Shown here: one piece after another, positions 12,537 through 22,722 of the stretch
Position numbering within the stretch: position 1 is the stretch's first letter
Layout: each line of letters starts with the position of its first letter
Origin: Allodiplogaster sudhausi
Lineage: Eukaryota; Nematoda; Chromadorea; Rhabditida; Diplogasteridae
Direction: 5' to 3'
Length of the DNA: 64,000 nucleotides
NCBI GenBank assembly: GCA_945643635.1
Contig: CALZFC010000280.1
Location: 343,501 to 407,500 of the forward strand
The notes under the pieces: model-generated
What the model was told of the DNA's origin: nothing
Database searches by the model: none
Seen by the model: only the letters and a program-made list of their open reading frames with translations
Program-made: the position numbers and the translations under genes

Positions 12537-13149
12537 CTTCGCTTCTGGCTGTTTTCTCTATCCATTCTTTCCTCTGCTTCTATAATCTATATCTGCTCAC
12601 TTAGCCTTCTCTTCAGTGAGATTCGTCAATCGACTTTTCAACTGTTAACAAGTGTCACGCAAAAACCGAGAGAGTTACGATTTGGTATTTCTCTGTTTGT
12701 AGATCAGATATAAAAATAAACAGCAATCCAAAAATTGAACACGTTTTTCTTCTCCTTCAATGGCGTAAGTAAAACTTAAGTTGCCCTCTACGCTTGCACA
12801 AACGCCAAAAGAGCAGAGGAGGATCGTGCCAGAATAACATTGGTTTCTCATATGTAGTAGTAATTTCGTGCATTACAAATCATTTATAAAAATCAGCTAT
12901 TTATTTTCGTTTATAAAAGTCTTTCTTTCATATTTCAGCATCTCCTATGCGATAATAATCCGAATTTTCTAATGAATTTTCTAATCATTTCACGTGATGG
13001 GTCGGCTTTTATAGGGCTCGGATGAGGAGGATTTTTGCATAACTTCATGTGTAGCTGTGGATAGGTAAATATGCGTACGTGAGATTTACTAACATACGGT
13101 CCTTATTTCAAATAGTAACCCGCGAAATCCTCGTAAAGATCTCAATTTC

Positions 13150-13512
13150 GCAATATTTATGTTAATATAATTTTAATATTTCTGGAAACGTCTACGGATT
13201 CACAACAAATACCACGGATATCGTTTTGCAACCTCATTCTTCGGTTGCGCTCTCCTCTCCTCTGGTCGTCTCCATTGTTCGCTGTCTACATTAATCCCTC
13301 TTTCTCGTTCCCCTCCCATTTTCTCTATGCCTTTCCTCTCGTTTTCTGCTTCTCTCTCTTTCTCTTTCTCTTGTCAATCCCACCATATTCCTAATACTGC
13401 CAGACAGTCTCACCTTCTCTCTCCAGGAAAGATGTCTCGCCTCCTCTTCCTCCTCCCTCTCTTCGTCCTCTTCTCTCTGGCTGCCGCAGCTCCCAGTCTT
13501 GGTTCTATCAAA
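13150..13512. repeat. Left arm of inverted repeat with orphan exon 1
   Basis: The reverse complement of about 14630-14985. Both arms share 'aaataccacggatatcgttt', the conserved leader and cystatin-like exon 1. The arms lie about 1.1 kb apart. Confidence 0.7.
13432..13503 (+). pseudogene. Orphan cystatin-like exon 1
   Basis: ATG preceded by the conserved 'ctctctccaggaaag'. It encodes the signal peptide MSRLLFLLPLFVLFSLAAAA and PSLG, then homology stops. No exon 2-4 equivalents follow on this strand before the inverted C3 gene. It is the broken arm of the small inverted repeat with 14630-14985. Confidence 0.75.
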
Positions 13513-14111
13513 GTTTTTTTGAAAGTGGCGGGAAGATAAATATTCGCGAATTCAAAGTAGATAATGCTCTTAATTTCCTCAGGGCAGAGAGATTTTGTGA
13601 CTTCGGGACACTTGCAATCTAAAGTTCTAGCTCAAGCCGACCAAATAAGTCGAAAAAAACGAGACACTATTAAATTCGCCTTAGATCTCCTTTAAGGGAG
13701 AATAATTGATACTGCTAATGATCCTATCCTTCAATAGCCGATTTTATACTTTTTCTCCTTTCTACTTTGTATATGATATCAATTGACACGAATTATTTAT
13801 TATGTTTCAACAATCGGAGAATTTATAAATCTACCTGTTTTATGCAGATCATCCAAAGAATACCTGATTAGATGGTTTTGATTTTGGGTAAGCTTTGATG
13901 TTTCCAGAAATCTTTCTGTAATCTTTCAGACTTTACATGTATCGTTTATTTCTCATGTATATTTCACAACCATTACTGTAATTCCATTTCTGAGTAAATG
14001 TTTTGCTTTCGTTGCCCTTTCCTTCATCATGTCCAATGCTTAAAAAGGTTAAAATAGTTACTAAACAATAATGGACTTTTATTGAGCATTGAGAGGTGGC
14101 TGGAGGGAAGT

Positions 14112-14710
14112 TCAGCGGAGCTGAACTTTCGGGTTGTGCCCGATGTACTTGAAGGTGTAGGTGTGCGGGCCGTGAATGAACGGCTGGGTGCGCGTGATTT
14201 CGTACTCGTAGATGTCATTCTTCAAGTAGCAGCCAGCATACGTGTTGCAGAGATAAAGGTTGTAGATGATGTTCTTTGCATTCACCAGTTGCTTCTGCGC
14301 GCTGTTGATCTAAAAATTCAACACGTATTTTGCACGTTTATTTTGAACTACCCAAATTCCATATTGCATTTCCCCCCGTCTTTTTGAAGTCCCAAAACTG
14401 CACCTTGCGGACTTTAAACCCCTTTCCTTGCTGATTATTCAGTCGACGCACACCTTCGTGGACTTGGATCTGTAAAAATGTTAATTGCATAAAGTGTGAG
14501 AGAAAGGAAACAAAACAAGAAGGGAAGAATGGTGAGATATATAATGAAAATTAAGAATAGCTTATAATGTTTTTTTTGACAGCAGATGATACTGACTTTT
14601 GCAATGTCATCGATCGGGATGTCCTCGGGTTTTCCGACGTCAAGACTGGGAGCTGCGGCAGCCAGAGAGAAGAGGACGAAGAGAGGGAGGAGGAAGAGGA
14701 AGCGAGACAT
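14112..14710 (-). CDS. Cystatin-like protein C3 with lost last intron
   Basis: Exons 14597-14710 (signal peptide MSRFLFLLPLFVLFSLAAAA, then DVGKPEDIPIDD), 14404-14469 (QVHEGVRRLNNQQGKGFKVRK) and 14112-14309, giving about 125 residues. Cystatin features are the best kept after C8: first loop QLVNA (family QxVxG), Cys pair in LCNTYAGC, second loop TQPFIHGPHTYTF. Two oddities. The intron that splits the Cys-pair region in all other copies is absent, and the frame runs straight from NIIYNLYLC to KNDIYEYEI. The acceptor used for exon 2 in the relatives (aatcag) reads aattaa here, so splicing must use the next AG with an earlier donor (GTCAGT) to keep frame. If that shift does not occur the gene is dead. 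A 3' AATAAA follows the stop. Confidence 0.6.
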
Positions 14711-15252
14711 CTTTCCTGGAGAGAGAAGGTGAGGGTGTCTGGCAGTATTAGGAAAAGAGGGGGGGGGGAGATTGACAAGAGAGAGAGAGAAGAGCAGAGA
14801 AAGAGAGGGATGGACTAGAGAAAATGGGAGGGGAACGAGAAAGAGGGATTAATGTAGACAGCGAACAAGGGAGACGACCAGAGGAGAGGAGAGCGCAACC
14901 GAAGAATGAGGTTGCAAAACGATATCCGTGGTATTTGTTGTGAATCCGTAGACGTTTCCAGAAATAAGAAAATATAAATTTAGCATAAATATTACGAAAT
15001 TGGTCGTTATGAAATGCATGTGTCGTGATTTGAATTGCTCGTTTCCATATCATTTCTGCGTCAAGAAATTTTTTTTGGATGTTTTTTTATTCACTTCTTT
15101 AGAATCACGTCGCATAAAATTCATAAAATTTGCCAAGTGACATTTGCCTACATATGTACATTCGCCTGATTACATTCGTAAAGATCTCAATTTCGCATAA
15201 TGTCTGTTATAACTTAAATTTACGTATTTCTGGAATCGTCCACGTATGCATA

Positions 15253-15260
15253 ATAAAAAG
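15253..15260 (+). promoter_or_regulatory. TATA-like box of C4
   Basis: ATAAAAAG about 240 bp upstream of the C4 start codon, in the same leader context as in the other C-family copies. Confidence 0.4.
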
Positions 15261-15396
15261 GGTGGATATCCTGTAACCTTATTCTTCGGGTGCGCTCTCC
15301 TCTCCTCTGGTCGTCTCCTTGGTTCGCTGTCTACTTTTACCCCTCTTTCACGTTCCCCTCCAATTTTCTCCAATCATTTCCTCTCTTTCTCTGCTC

Positions 15397-15428
<32 letters not shown>

Positions 15429-15497
15429 TTTGTCAATCTGACCCCCCCCCATTTTCCAAATACTGTCTAACCTTCTCACCCTCTCTCTCCAGGAAAG

Positions 15498-16505
15498 ATG
15501 TCTCGCTTCCTCTTCCTCCTCCCTCTCTTCGTCCTCTTCGCTCTTGCTGCCGCAGCTCCCACTCCTGGCATCGTTGACATGCCTATCGATGCGAAAGTAG
15601 AAGTCAGTTTCATCTGCTGTGAAACCAGCGGCCCGATGCAGTGACCTAAAGAAACATCAGCAAAATTACAGAGCTCTGTCCAGGAAGCTGTGAAGAAGCT
15701 GAACTGTGATCTCGGAAAGGCCTATGAAGTCATTCAGGTGCATTTTTTGGTACAAAAAAAGAGCGCTAAAGTTGAAAATGAAAGTAAAGTACATGTGAGT
15801 AAAAAAAAAAGTAAAGTACAGTCTTATTTTTAGATCAACCGCGCCTATTGGAAGAGTGGTGTTATGTAGAGTGCATATCTACATATGTACTTGAGTACTT
15901 GGCTAAGTGAACTCACCATCTCAGAATGGTATTTAAGCCAATGGACTTATGGCAGTGAGTCACTTCGTGTCACCTCGGTTACTTCGTGTTACTCGTCCAG
16001 TCAGTCACTTCCCTTTCCCACGTCACTTCATTCCTCGTTCCCTCTCTCAAGCGGTCGACCCTCCTTTCTCTCTCTCATTCCCTCTGCTCTCAATAAACCC
16101 TTTCCCGCTCTCGCCTCGTCTTCTGCATTCTATTCCCTGTCCCTCTGTGTGACGGACCCATCGTCCCCTACGTGAGGACACAACAAGTGGATTTGTTGTT
16201 GGTCCCATCTACAACGTCTATCTCTGCAACAGGTACATGGGCATATATTCCTCTATTTCAATAAATATTTATCGTTTACCATCACTTCGATGTTCCACAT
16301 CCGAATTGGTGAAAAAGTCAGGAATCCTTTTGTAGGCAGGGGTTGGCGGAGTCTAAATATTCCTCCTTCGTTCAGGTTCAACAGAGGTGACTGCAGCAAC
16401 AAGAACGACATCGACGAGTACGAAATCTCGGTGCGACTCCGTTTCGCGAGCTCGCAAAAGAGCACCTACTCCTTCAAGAAGATCCCGCACATCCTTACAA
16501 ACTAG
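15498..16505 (+). pseudogene. Cystatin-like copy C4, broken by a solo LTR
   Basis: Exon 1 15498-15618 (signal peptide MSRFLFLLPLFVLFALAAAA), exon 2 15661-15737 (QEAVKKLNCDLGKAYEVIQ) after a very short 42-nt intron. Exon 3 starts at 15834 and is interrupted after INRAYWKS by a 326-bp LTR (15860-16185); its remainder resumes at 16186-16232. Exon 4 is 16376-16505 (RGDCSNKNDIDEYEISV...). The LTR introduces a stop at once. Exon 4 and everything downstream to 17985 is a near-identical duplicate of the C7 locus. Confidence 0.85.
15860..16185 (+). mobile_element. Solo LTR of an LTR retrotransposon
   Basis: A 326-bp segment beginning TGTTATGT and ending ACACAACA (short imperfect inverted termini with TG..CA), flanked by the 5-bp direct repeat AGTGG at 15855-15859 and 16186-16190. 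It contains a TATA-like 'ggtatttaag' and a polyadenylation signal AATAAA near 16092. The paralogue C7 provides the empty site. No internal retroelement genes are present, so this is the product of LTR-LTR recombination. The 5-bp duplication fits Gypsy, Copia or Bel-Pao. Confidence 0.9.
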
Positions 16506-17985
16506 CATCGCTGAAGCTTCCCTCCGACCACCTTTTAATGCTCAATAAAAGTCTATTTGTTGATTACCTTGAGGCATTTTGGAATGAGTAACGAAAGGGA
16601 ATCGAAGACAAAACATTGACTCAGAAATGTAAGAATAACAATGGTTGAAATATGCGTGAGAAATACAACTATTGTGTGTTTGGATATTATTGCATTCGAA
16701 AGGCTGAAATATGAGAGAAAGAATTCTGTAAACTACAAATTATAAACCAATTTAAAATAAATTCGAACCATATACTCTTTGAATGATCTGCATCAAATCG
16801 ACAGGTTTCGACATCTCTCACGTTTTCGATTCATTCAAGGAAAAACATTTCTCTTAATTAGTTTAAATGAATATTTTGTAATACACGAAATTAGTGTATT
16901 GCGAAACCAAATTTTTTTTAATGATGATCCACTGCTCTGTTGGCCTGAGCGAGAGTTTTTATAATTTATATAATTTTTAAAAAGATTTGGTCTACTGATG
17001 TGAGGGTATTTCGTGAGTCTCGCCATATTCTTTAAAGCTGGCAGTTTACAATTTGGCGCAGCTCTCGTCGATCTGAATTAAGATCTAGAGCAAATCTTAC
17101 GCGAGGACGAAGAGTGCTTAGGAGCCCAACTGAACCCGAATCACTTTAGTCGAAATGATACAAATACAAGCTCCGTATATGTAAAATCTAGCATAAAATT
17201 TACTATTCTCTTTAGATAATTTCGATAGGAAAACATGCAAAAATATTTATGTACTATAGTAAAATTTATGACATCGACAAAGTATAATAACGTTTTAACT
17301 ACATTATTCAAAAATTAAATTCATGAAATCATATTGCCTCATTTGCCTGCCCTTCCACGTCCGTAAAATGACCGTAAAGATCTCAATTTCGCAATATTTA
17401 TGTTAACATAATTAGCATATTTCTGGAATCGTCCACAATAAAAGGCAAGGATTTCCCTGCAACCTCATTCTTCTGGTGCGCTCTCCTCTCCTCTGGTCGT
17501 CTCCTTGGTTCGCTGTCTATATTGATACCTCTTTCTCGTTCCCCTCCCATTTTCCCTGATCCTCTCCTCTCTTTCTCTGCCTTTCTATCTCTCTCTCTCA
17601 CTCTCTTGTCAATCTCCCCCGCCCCTCCATATTCCAAATACTCTCTGACTCTCTCATCCTCTCTCTCCAGGAAAGATGTCTCGCCTCCTCTTCCTCCTCC
17701 CTCTCTTCGTCCTCTTCTCTCTGGCTGCCGCAGCTCCCAGTCTTGGCGACGGAGAACCCGAGGATATATTGATCGATGAGACAGCAAAAGTCAGTTTCAT
17801 CTCCTGTAAGCCCATCCTGTCCCTAGGAATTTAATTTTTTGTAATAACAATTTCTTCCATCTTATAATTAATTCATTTAAAATTTTTTCTCTCTTAATTA
17901 ACTATCTCCATTCGTCCCCTCTTCGTTTCTCCGATTTCTCTCACATTTTTTGTGCAATCAGCATTCTTACAGCGCCATGTCAAGG
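16207..17985 (+). repeat. Segmental duplication, copy 1
   Basis: Near-identical to 22424-24204 at a constant offset of 6217 bp apart from tiny indels. It runs from the end of C4/C7 exon 3 to the start of C5/C8 exon 2. The right edge is sharp: after 'gccatgtcaagga', copy 1 jumps to other sequence and copy 2 continues the gene. Confidence 0.9.
17438..17445 (+). promoter_or_regulatory. TATA-like box of C5
   Basis: ATAAAAGG about 235 bp upstream of the C5 start, identical in context to the one before C8 (23655). Confidence 0.4.
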
Positions 17986-17989
17986 ATTT
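17676..17989 (+). pseudogene. Cystatin-like copy C5, truncated at a duplication junction
   Basis: Exon 1 17676-17805 is identical to that of C8. Exon 2 begins at 17962 but after RHVK the sequence switches at about 17986 to a second copy of the spacer found at 16750-17340. Exons 3 and 4 are absent and the frame closes immediately. Confidence 0.85.
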
Positions 17990-18620
17990 AAAATAAATTC
18001 GAACCATATACTCTTTGAATGATCTACATCAAATCGACAGGTTTCGACATCTCTCACGTTTTCGATTCATTCAAGGAAAAACATTTCTCTTAATTAGTTT
18101 AAATGAATATTTTGTAATACACGAAATTAGTGTATTGCGAAACCAATTTTTTTTTTATGATGATCCACTGCTCTGTTGGCCTGAGTGAGAGTTTTTATAA
18201 TTTATATAATTTTTTTTAAAGATTTGGTCTACTGATGTGAGGGTATTTCGTGAGTCTCGCCATATTCTTTGAAGCTGGCAGTTTACGATATGACGCAGCT
18301 CTCGTCGATCTGAATGAAGATCTGGAGAAAATCTTACGCGCGGGCGAAGAGTGCTTAGGAGCCCAACCGAACTCGAAGCACTTTAGTCGAAATGATACAG
18401 ATACAAGCTCCGTATATGTAAAATCCAGCATAAAATTTACTCTTTCAGCTTAGATAATTTCGAAAGGGAAAACATGCAAAAATATTTATGTAATATAGTA
18501 AAATGTATGACAACGAGTATGTACAAAGTGTAATAACGCTTTTAACGACATTATTCAAAAATGAAATTCATAAAATCATATTGCCTCATTTGAATGCCCT
18601 CCCAGGTCCGTGAAACGACC
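17986..18620 (+). repeat. Second copy of the 16750-17340 spacer
   Basis: Both copies start 'aaaataaattcgaaccatat' and continue through 'aggtttcgacatctctcacg' to 'atcatattgcctcatttg'. They differ by scattered substitutions, so this copy is older than the 16.2/22.4-kb duplication. A third copy is at 22970-23560. Confidence 0.85.
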
Positions 18621-19223
18621 GTAACGAAAATGTGATTATTGACATTAGCATAAAAAAACTGAACTAGCAAAAATTAGCTTTAAAATTATTTGGAATTTGG
18701 AGAACCGAAAAAAAGCGCTCGACGTCAAGAAATGGAAATGCAAATGAAACATAACAACAACAAAAAATGAGGGTTCAAATATGCATTAGAAAATTCGGAT
18801 TATTATCGCATTGGAAAGGCTGAAATATGAGAGAAAGATTTCTGGAGACAGCGAAAAAAAATCAAACGGTGATTTTAATAAATGTTTTGTAATACCCGAA
18901 ATTACTATATTGCGAAGCCAGTTTTATTTCGGCACGATCCTCCTCTGCTCTTTTGGCGTTTGTGCAAGCGTAGAGGTCAACTTAAGTTTTACTTACGCCA
19001 TTTAAGGAGAAAAAAAAGTATTCAATTTTTGTATTGCTGTTTATTTCTATATCTGATCTACAAACAAAGAAATACCAAATCGTAACTCCCGGTCATAGCG
19101 TGACATGTGTTAACAGTTGAAAAGTCGATTGACGAATCTCTCTGAAGAGAAGGCTAAGTGAGCAGATATAGATTATAGAAGCAGAGGAAAGAATGGATAG
19201 AGAAAACAGGCAGAAGAGAAGGA

Positions 19224-19259
<36 letters not shown>

Positions 19260-19653
19260 GAAAAGATTTCTGGTATTGAATGAAACAAGGCCTAAGCAGA
19301 ACTGATGAGCTCGAATCATTTGTCGGAATAATAGAAATACACGATCCGCATCCGCAAAACCCAGCTGAGACTCTCTCATTCTAATTCCAATAATACAATT
19401 AACTGGTTCTGCAGGTCAAACAAACAATTTTTAAAATATAAACATTCAAAAATATTTATGAAATATAGAATAATGAATGACAATGAGAATATGAGAAGTG
19501 GTATAATCGCTATTGAAATTCATATTGCCTCATTTGCTGATCGTCGTACGTCTGATTATCACATTCGCCTGCGAAATCCCCTTAATGATCTTAATTTCGC
19601 ATTATTTATGTTAATGTAATTTGAATATTTCTGGAAACGTCTTCGGATTCACA

Positions 19654-19661
19654 ATAAAAAG
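19654..19661 (+). promoter_or_regulatory. TATA-like box of C6
   Basis: ATAAAAAG about 225 bp upstream of the C6 start; conserved leader follows. Confidence 0.45.
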
Positions 19662-19881
19662 GGGTGTATTTCCTGTAACCTCATTCTTCGGGTGCGCTCT
19701 CCTCTCCTCTGGTCGTTTCCTTGGTTCGCTGTCTACTTTTATCCCTCTTTCTAGTTCCCTTCCAATTTTCACTAATCCTTTCATCTTTTTCTCTGCTTTT
19801 ATCTCTCTCTCTCTTGTCAATCTCCCCTCTCCCCATTTTCCAAATTCTGTCTGACACTCTCACCCTCTCTCTTCAGGAAAG

Positions 19882-20656
19882 ATGTCTCGCTTCCTCTTCT
19901 TCCTTCCTCTCTTCGTCTTCTTCACTCTGGCCGCCGCTGCTCCCAGTCTTGGCTTCGGAGATCTTGCCGCGCCTTCATTCTATGGTTTCGATAAGGAAAC
20001 AGAAGTAAGCTTTAAATGCTGTTAGCAAAGCTGACGCTATAACCAAGAAACCACAATTAATGTTATTCCCTTTCTGTAACACTTTATGGCAATCAGCTTT
20101 ATTACAGCGCAAAGTCCAGGAAAGTGTGGAGGAGCTGAACAATCAGCTCGGTCAGACCTATGAAGTCCTCAAGGTCCAGTTCTTTGGTATCAAAAGAGAG
20201 AGGGAAAAATTTTAACAGTTTATGTAATTGTAAATGACAGTGTAAAATATATTTAAAGAATTATTTAAAAAGAACTCACTTTTAGATCAACAGCGCGCAG
20301 AAACAACAGGGAAATAATTACATCTACAACGTTGTTCTCGTGCAACGTCCTCTCTGCGACAAGTAGGCACATTTCTTCCTCATTTCACATCAATGAATAT
20401 CTAAAAATTTACACCGTCAATTCGATGACTCACCTCTGAGGGAAACCTTTTGTTGACGGGAGGGCGGAGTCTAAATGTCATTTCGTTCAGGTCGGGCAGG
20501 CCCTGCCCTTTCGTCAAGATTGACCGGCACGTGTACGAGATCAAGCGTCACGAACCCTTCCTCAAAGGCTTCCCAATCACCTACACCTTCACGAAGATTG
20601 GAGACGCAAAAAGGGAGGATGAACTCCTCTCCTCTCCACCTTTTAAAGGAGCTTGA
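19882..20656 (+). CDS. Cystatin-like protein C6 with MITE-extended C-terminus
   Basis: Exons 19882-20020, 20097-20173, 20286-20362 and 20491-20656, about 152 residues, phases consistent. Signal peptide MSRFLFFLPLFVFFTLAAAA, helix QESVEELNNQLGQTYEVLK, loop KQQGN in place of QxVxG, Cys pair LCDKSGRPC, PW-equivalent HEPFLKGFPITYTF. Relative to its inverted twin C1, a 4-bp deletion just before the ancestral stop shifts the frame. Translation continues as DELLSSPPFKGA, and the final Gly-Ala and TGA lie inside the MITE inserted at 20647. The ancestral 3' UTR and polyadenylation region were pushed 508 bp downstream. It may still be expressed, but inhibitory function is doubtful. Confidence 0.7.
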
Positions 20657-21154
20657 AAGTCGTTAACTCCTAACACGAAATGCCGACTCATTCAAGTACC
20701 GTAGTCGTGAGCCGCGCGTTCTTGGCAATTTGCCAAGATTCTTGTTTCGAAACCTTTTCTATTTAAACATGCGTTTGATTGAGCGATTTCAAATTGGTGG
20801 TTTGCGTCCGTTTGGTGTATCATGAATACGCCGGCATATATTTTACGGCCGAACGACGAAATTTCACGCTTTTCGGTCATTTTTACGGCCGAACGACGAA
20901 ATTTCACGCTTTTCGGTCATGATATGCTCGTCAATCCTATTTGGCCGTAATTTGGTCGGGGGACTAATGTTAAATCTAAAGTTCTGTATAAATCACTAAT
21001 ATTTCCCTCATGATCAGGCGACTCTTTTCAGATGCAAATTACTCCTCTAACTTTTAGTTTAGTAAATTTAATTTTTGCTGATGCTTTCGCAAGCTCAATC
21101 CGGACATATTCACAGAATCATCCTTATAGCAAAAAAATTGAGTTTTTGCCTCCT
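20647..21154. mobile_element. TTAA-flanked MITE, copy M2
   Basis: 508-bp insertion with TTAA at 20643-20646 and 21155-21158. The empty site is preserved in C1 ('cctttTAAtgctcaatga' context). Ends are AGGAGCTTGAAAGTC and, reverse complemented, AGGAGGCAAAAACTC. It contains an exact 40-bp tandem duplication (20841-20880 and 20881-20920). No coding sequence. Same terminal AGGAG as the copies at 2515 and 59868. Confidence 0.85.
20841..20920 (+). repeat. Exact 40-bp tandem duplication inside MITE
   Basis: Two identical 40-bp units starting 'ttttacggccgaacgacg' and ending 'ttttcggtcat', abutting without spacer. Confidence 0.95.
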
Positions 21155-21799
21155 TTAATGCTCAATGAACGTGTATTTATTTGACTAATTGGAAATGAAC
21201 ACATAACAACAACAAAAAATGCATCGACTCAGAAATGGAAGAAGAACGATGGTTGAAAAATGCATTCGAAAAGTCTGATTATTATCGTATTGGAAAGGCT
21301 GAAATATGAGTGAAAGATGTCTGGATACTGCAAAATAAAAACGAAAATCAAACGGTGAATTTTACGAATGTTTTGTAATGCCCGTGATTACTATATTGAG
21401 AAACCAATTTTATTTAGACACGATCCTCCGCTGCTCTTTTGGCGTTTGTGCGAGTGTAGAGGGCAAATGACGCTATTTAAGTTTTAACATACGCCATTTA
21501 GTTCTGAGGTTTAGAAGTAAACAATAAAATGTTTAGAAATTAGATGATATATGTACTTTAATAAAAAGTCGATTGAAGCTGATCACGAAAAGGCGAAGAT
21601 AAACGTATTCAATTTTTGGATTGTATTGTACAATGAATGACAATGAGAATATGAGAAGTGGTATAATCGCTATTGAAAATTCATTAAATTCATATTATCT
21701 GATTATCATACTCGCCCGCGAAATCCTAGTAAAGAGCTCAATTTCACAATATTTATGTTAATATAATTTGCATATTTCTGGAAACGTCCACGGATTCAC

Positions 21800-21807
21800 A
21801 ATAAAAA
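21800..21807 (+). promoter_or_regulatory. TATA-like box of C7
   Basis: ATAAAAAG-type box about 225 bp upstream of the C7 start codon in the shared leader. Confidence 0.4.
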
Positions 21808-22028
21808 GGGCGTGTATTTCCTGTAACCTCATTCTTCGGGTGCGCTCTCCTCTCCTTTGTTCGTCTCCCTGGTTTGCTGTCTACTTTACCCCTCTTTCAC
21901 GTTCCCCTCCAATTTTCTCTAATCATTTCCTCTCTTTCTGTGCTTTTCTCTCTCTCTCCCTTGTCAATCTCCCCCCACCCCCATTTCCTAATACTGTCTA
22001 GCCCTCTCACCCTCTCTCTCCAGGAAAG

Positions 22029-22722
22029 ATGTCTCGCTTCATCTTCCACCTCCCTCTCCTCGTCCTCTTCGCTCTGGCTGCCACTGCTCCCACACCTCGC
22101 GTCGTTGTTGACTGGCCTATCGATGCGAAAACAGAAGTCAGTTTCATCTGCTGTAAAACCAGCCACCCCCCCCCCCCCGATGCAGAGACTTAAAGAAACA
22201 TCAGCAAAATTACAGAGTGTTGTCCAGGATGCTGTGAAGAAGCTGAACTGTGATCTCGGAAAAGCCTATGAAGTCATTCAGGTACATTTTTGGTACAAAA
22301 AAGAGCACTAGAAACGTAAAAATGGTTTGGGTGGTTGAAAATGAAAGGGTAAAGTACATGTGAAGATTAAAAGCAACATGTTATTTTTAGATCAACAGCG
22401 CCCAGTTGAAGAGTGTGGGTCTCATCTACAACGTCTATCTCTGCAACAGGTACATGGGCATATATTCCTCTATTTCAATAAATATTTATCGTTTACCATC
22501 ACTTCGATGTTCCACATCCGAATTGGTGAAAAAGTCAGGAATCCTTTTGTAGGCAGGGGTTGGCGGAGTCTAAATATTCCTCCTTCGTTCAGGTTCAACA
22601 GAGGTGACTGCAGCAACAAGAACGACATCGACGAGTACGAAATCTCGGTGCGACTCCGTTTCGCGAGCTCGCAAAAGAGCACCTACTCCTTCAAGAAGAT
22701 CCCGCACATCCTTACAAACTAG
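22029..22722 (+). CDS. Cystatin-like protein C7
   Basis: Exons 22029-22152, 22205-22281, 22391-22449 and 22593-22722, 129 residues. Phases 1, 0 and 2 are shared with the other copies. Signal peptide MSRFIFHLPLLVLFALAATA, helix QDAVKKLNCDLGKAYEVIQ, INSAQLKSVGLIYNVYLC, then FNRGDCSNKNDIDEYEISV and an Arg/Ser-rich tail ending HILTN. It is the most divergent expressed-looking member: the QxVxG loop is reduced to LKSVG and there is no PW/PF loop, so it is probably not a protease inhibitor. The first intron carries a dC run. AATAAA at about 22761. Exon 4 is identical to that of the broken C4. Confidence 0.7.

Larger units (their letters stand above)
10790..13000. repeat. Left arm of inverted duplication carrying C1
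   Basis: Reverse-complement match to about 18750-21480, including C1/C6, their promoters and flanks. Examples: 'gcacaaacgccaaaagagca' at 12796 appears inverted at 18951, and the 12362-12560 block matches 19215-19420 inverted. The right arm is longer because it holds a 508-bp MITE at 20647-21154. Boundaries are approximate. Confidence 0.75.
18750..21480. repeat. Right arm of inverted duplication carrying C6
   Basis: Reverse-complement partner of about 10790-13000 (see there), plus a 508-bp MITE absent from the left arm. Outer boundary approximate. Confidence 0.75.
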
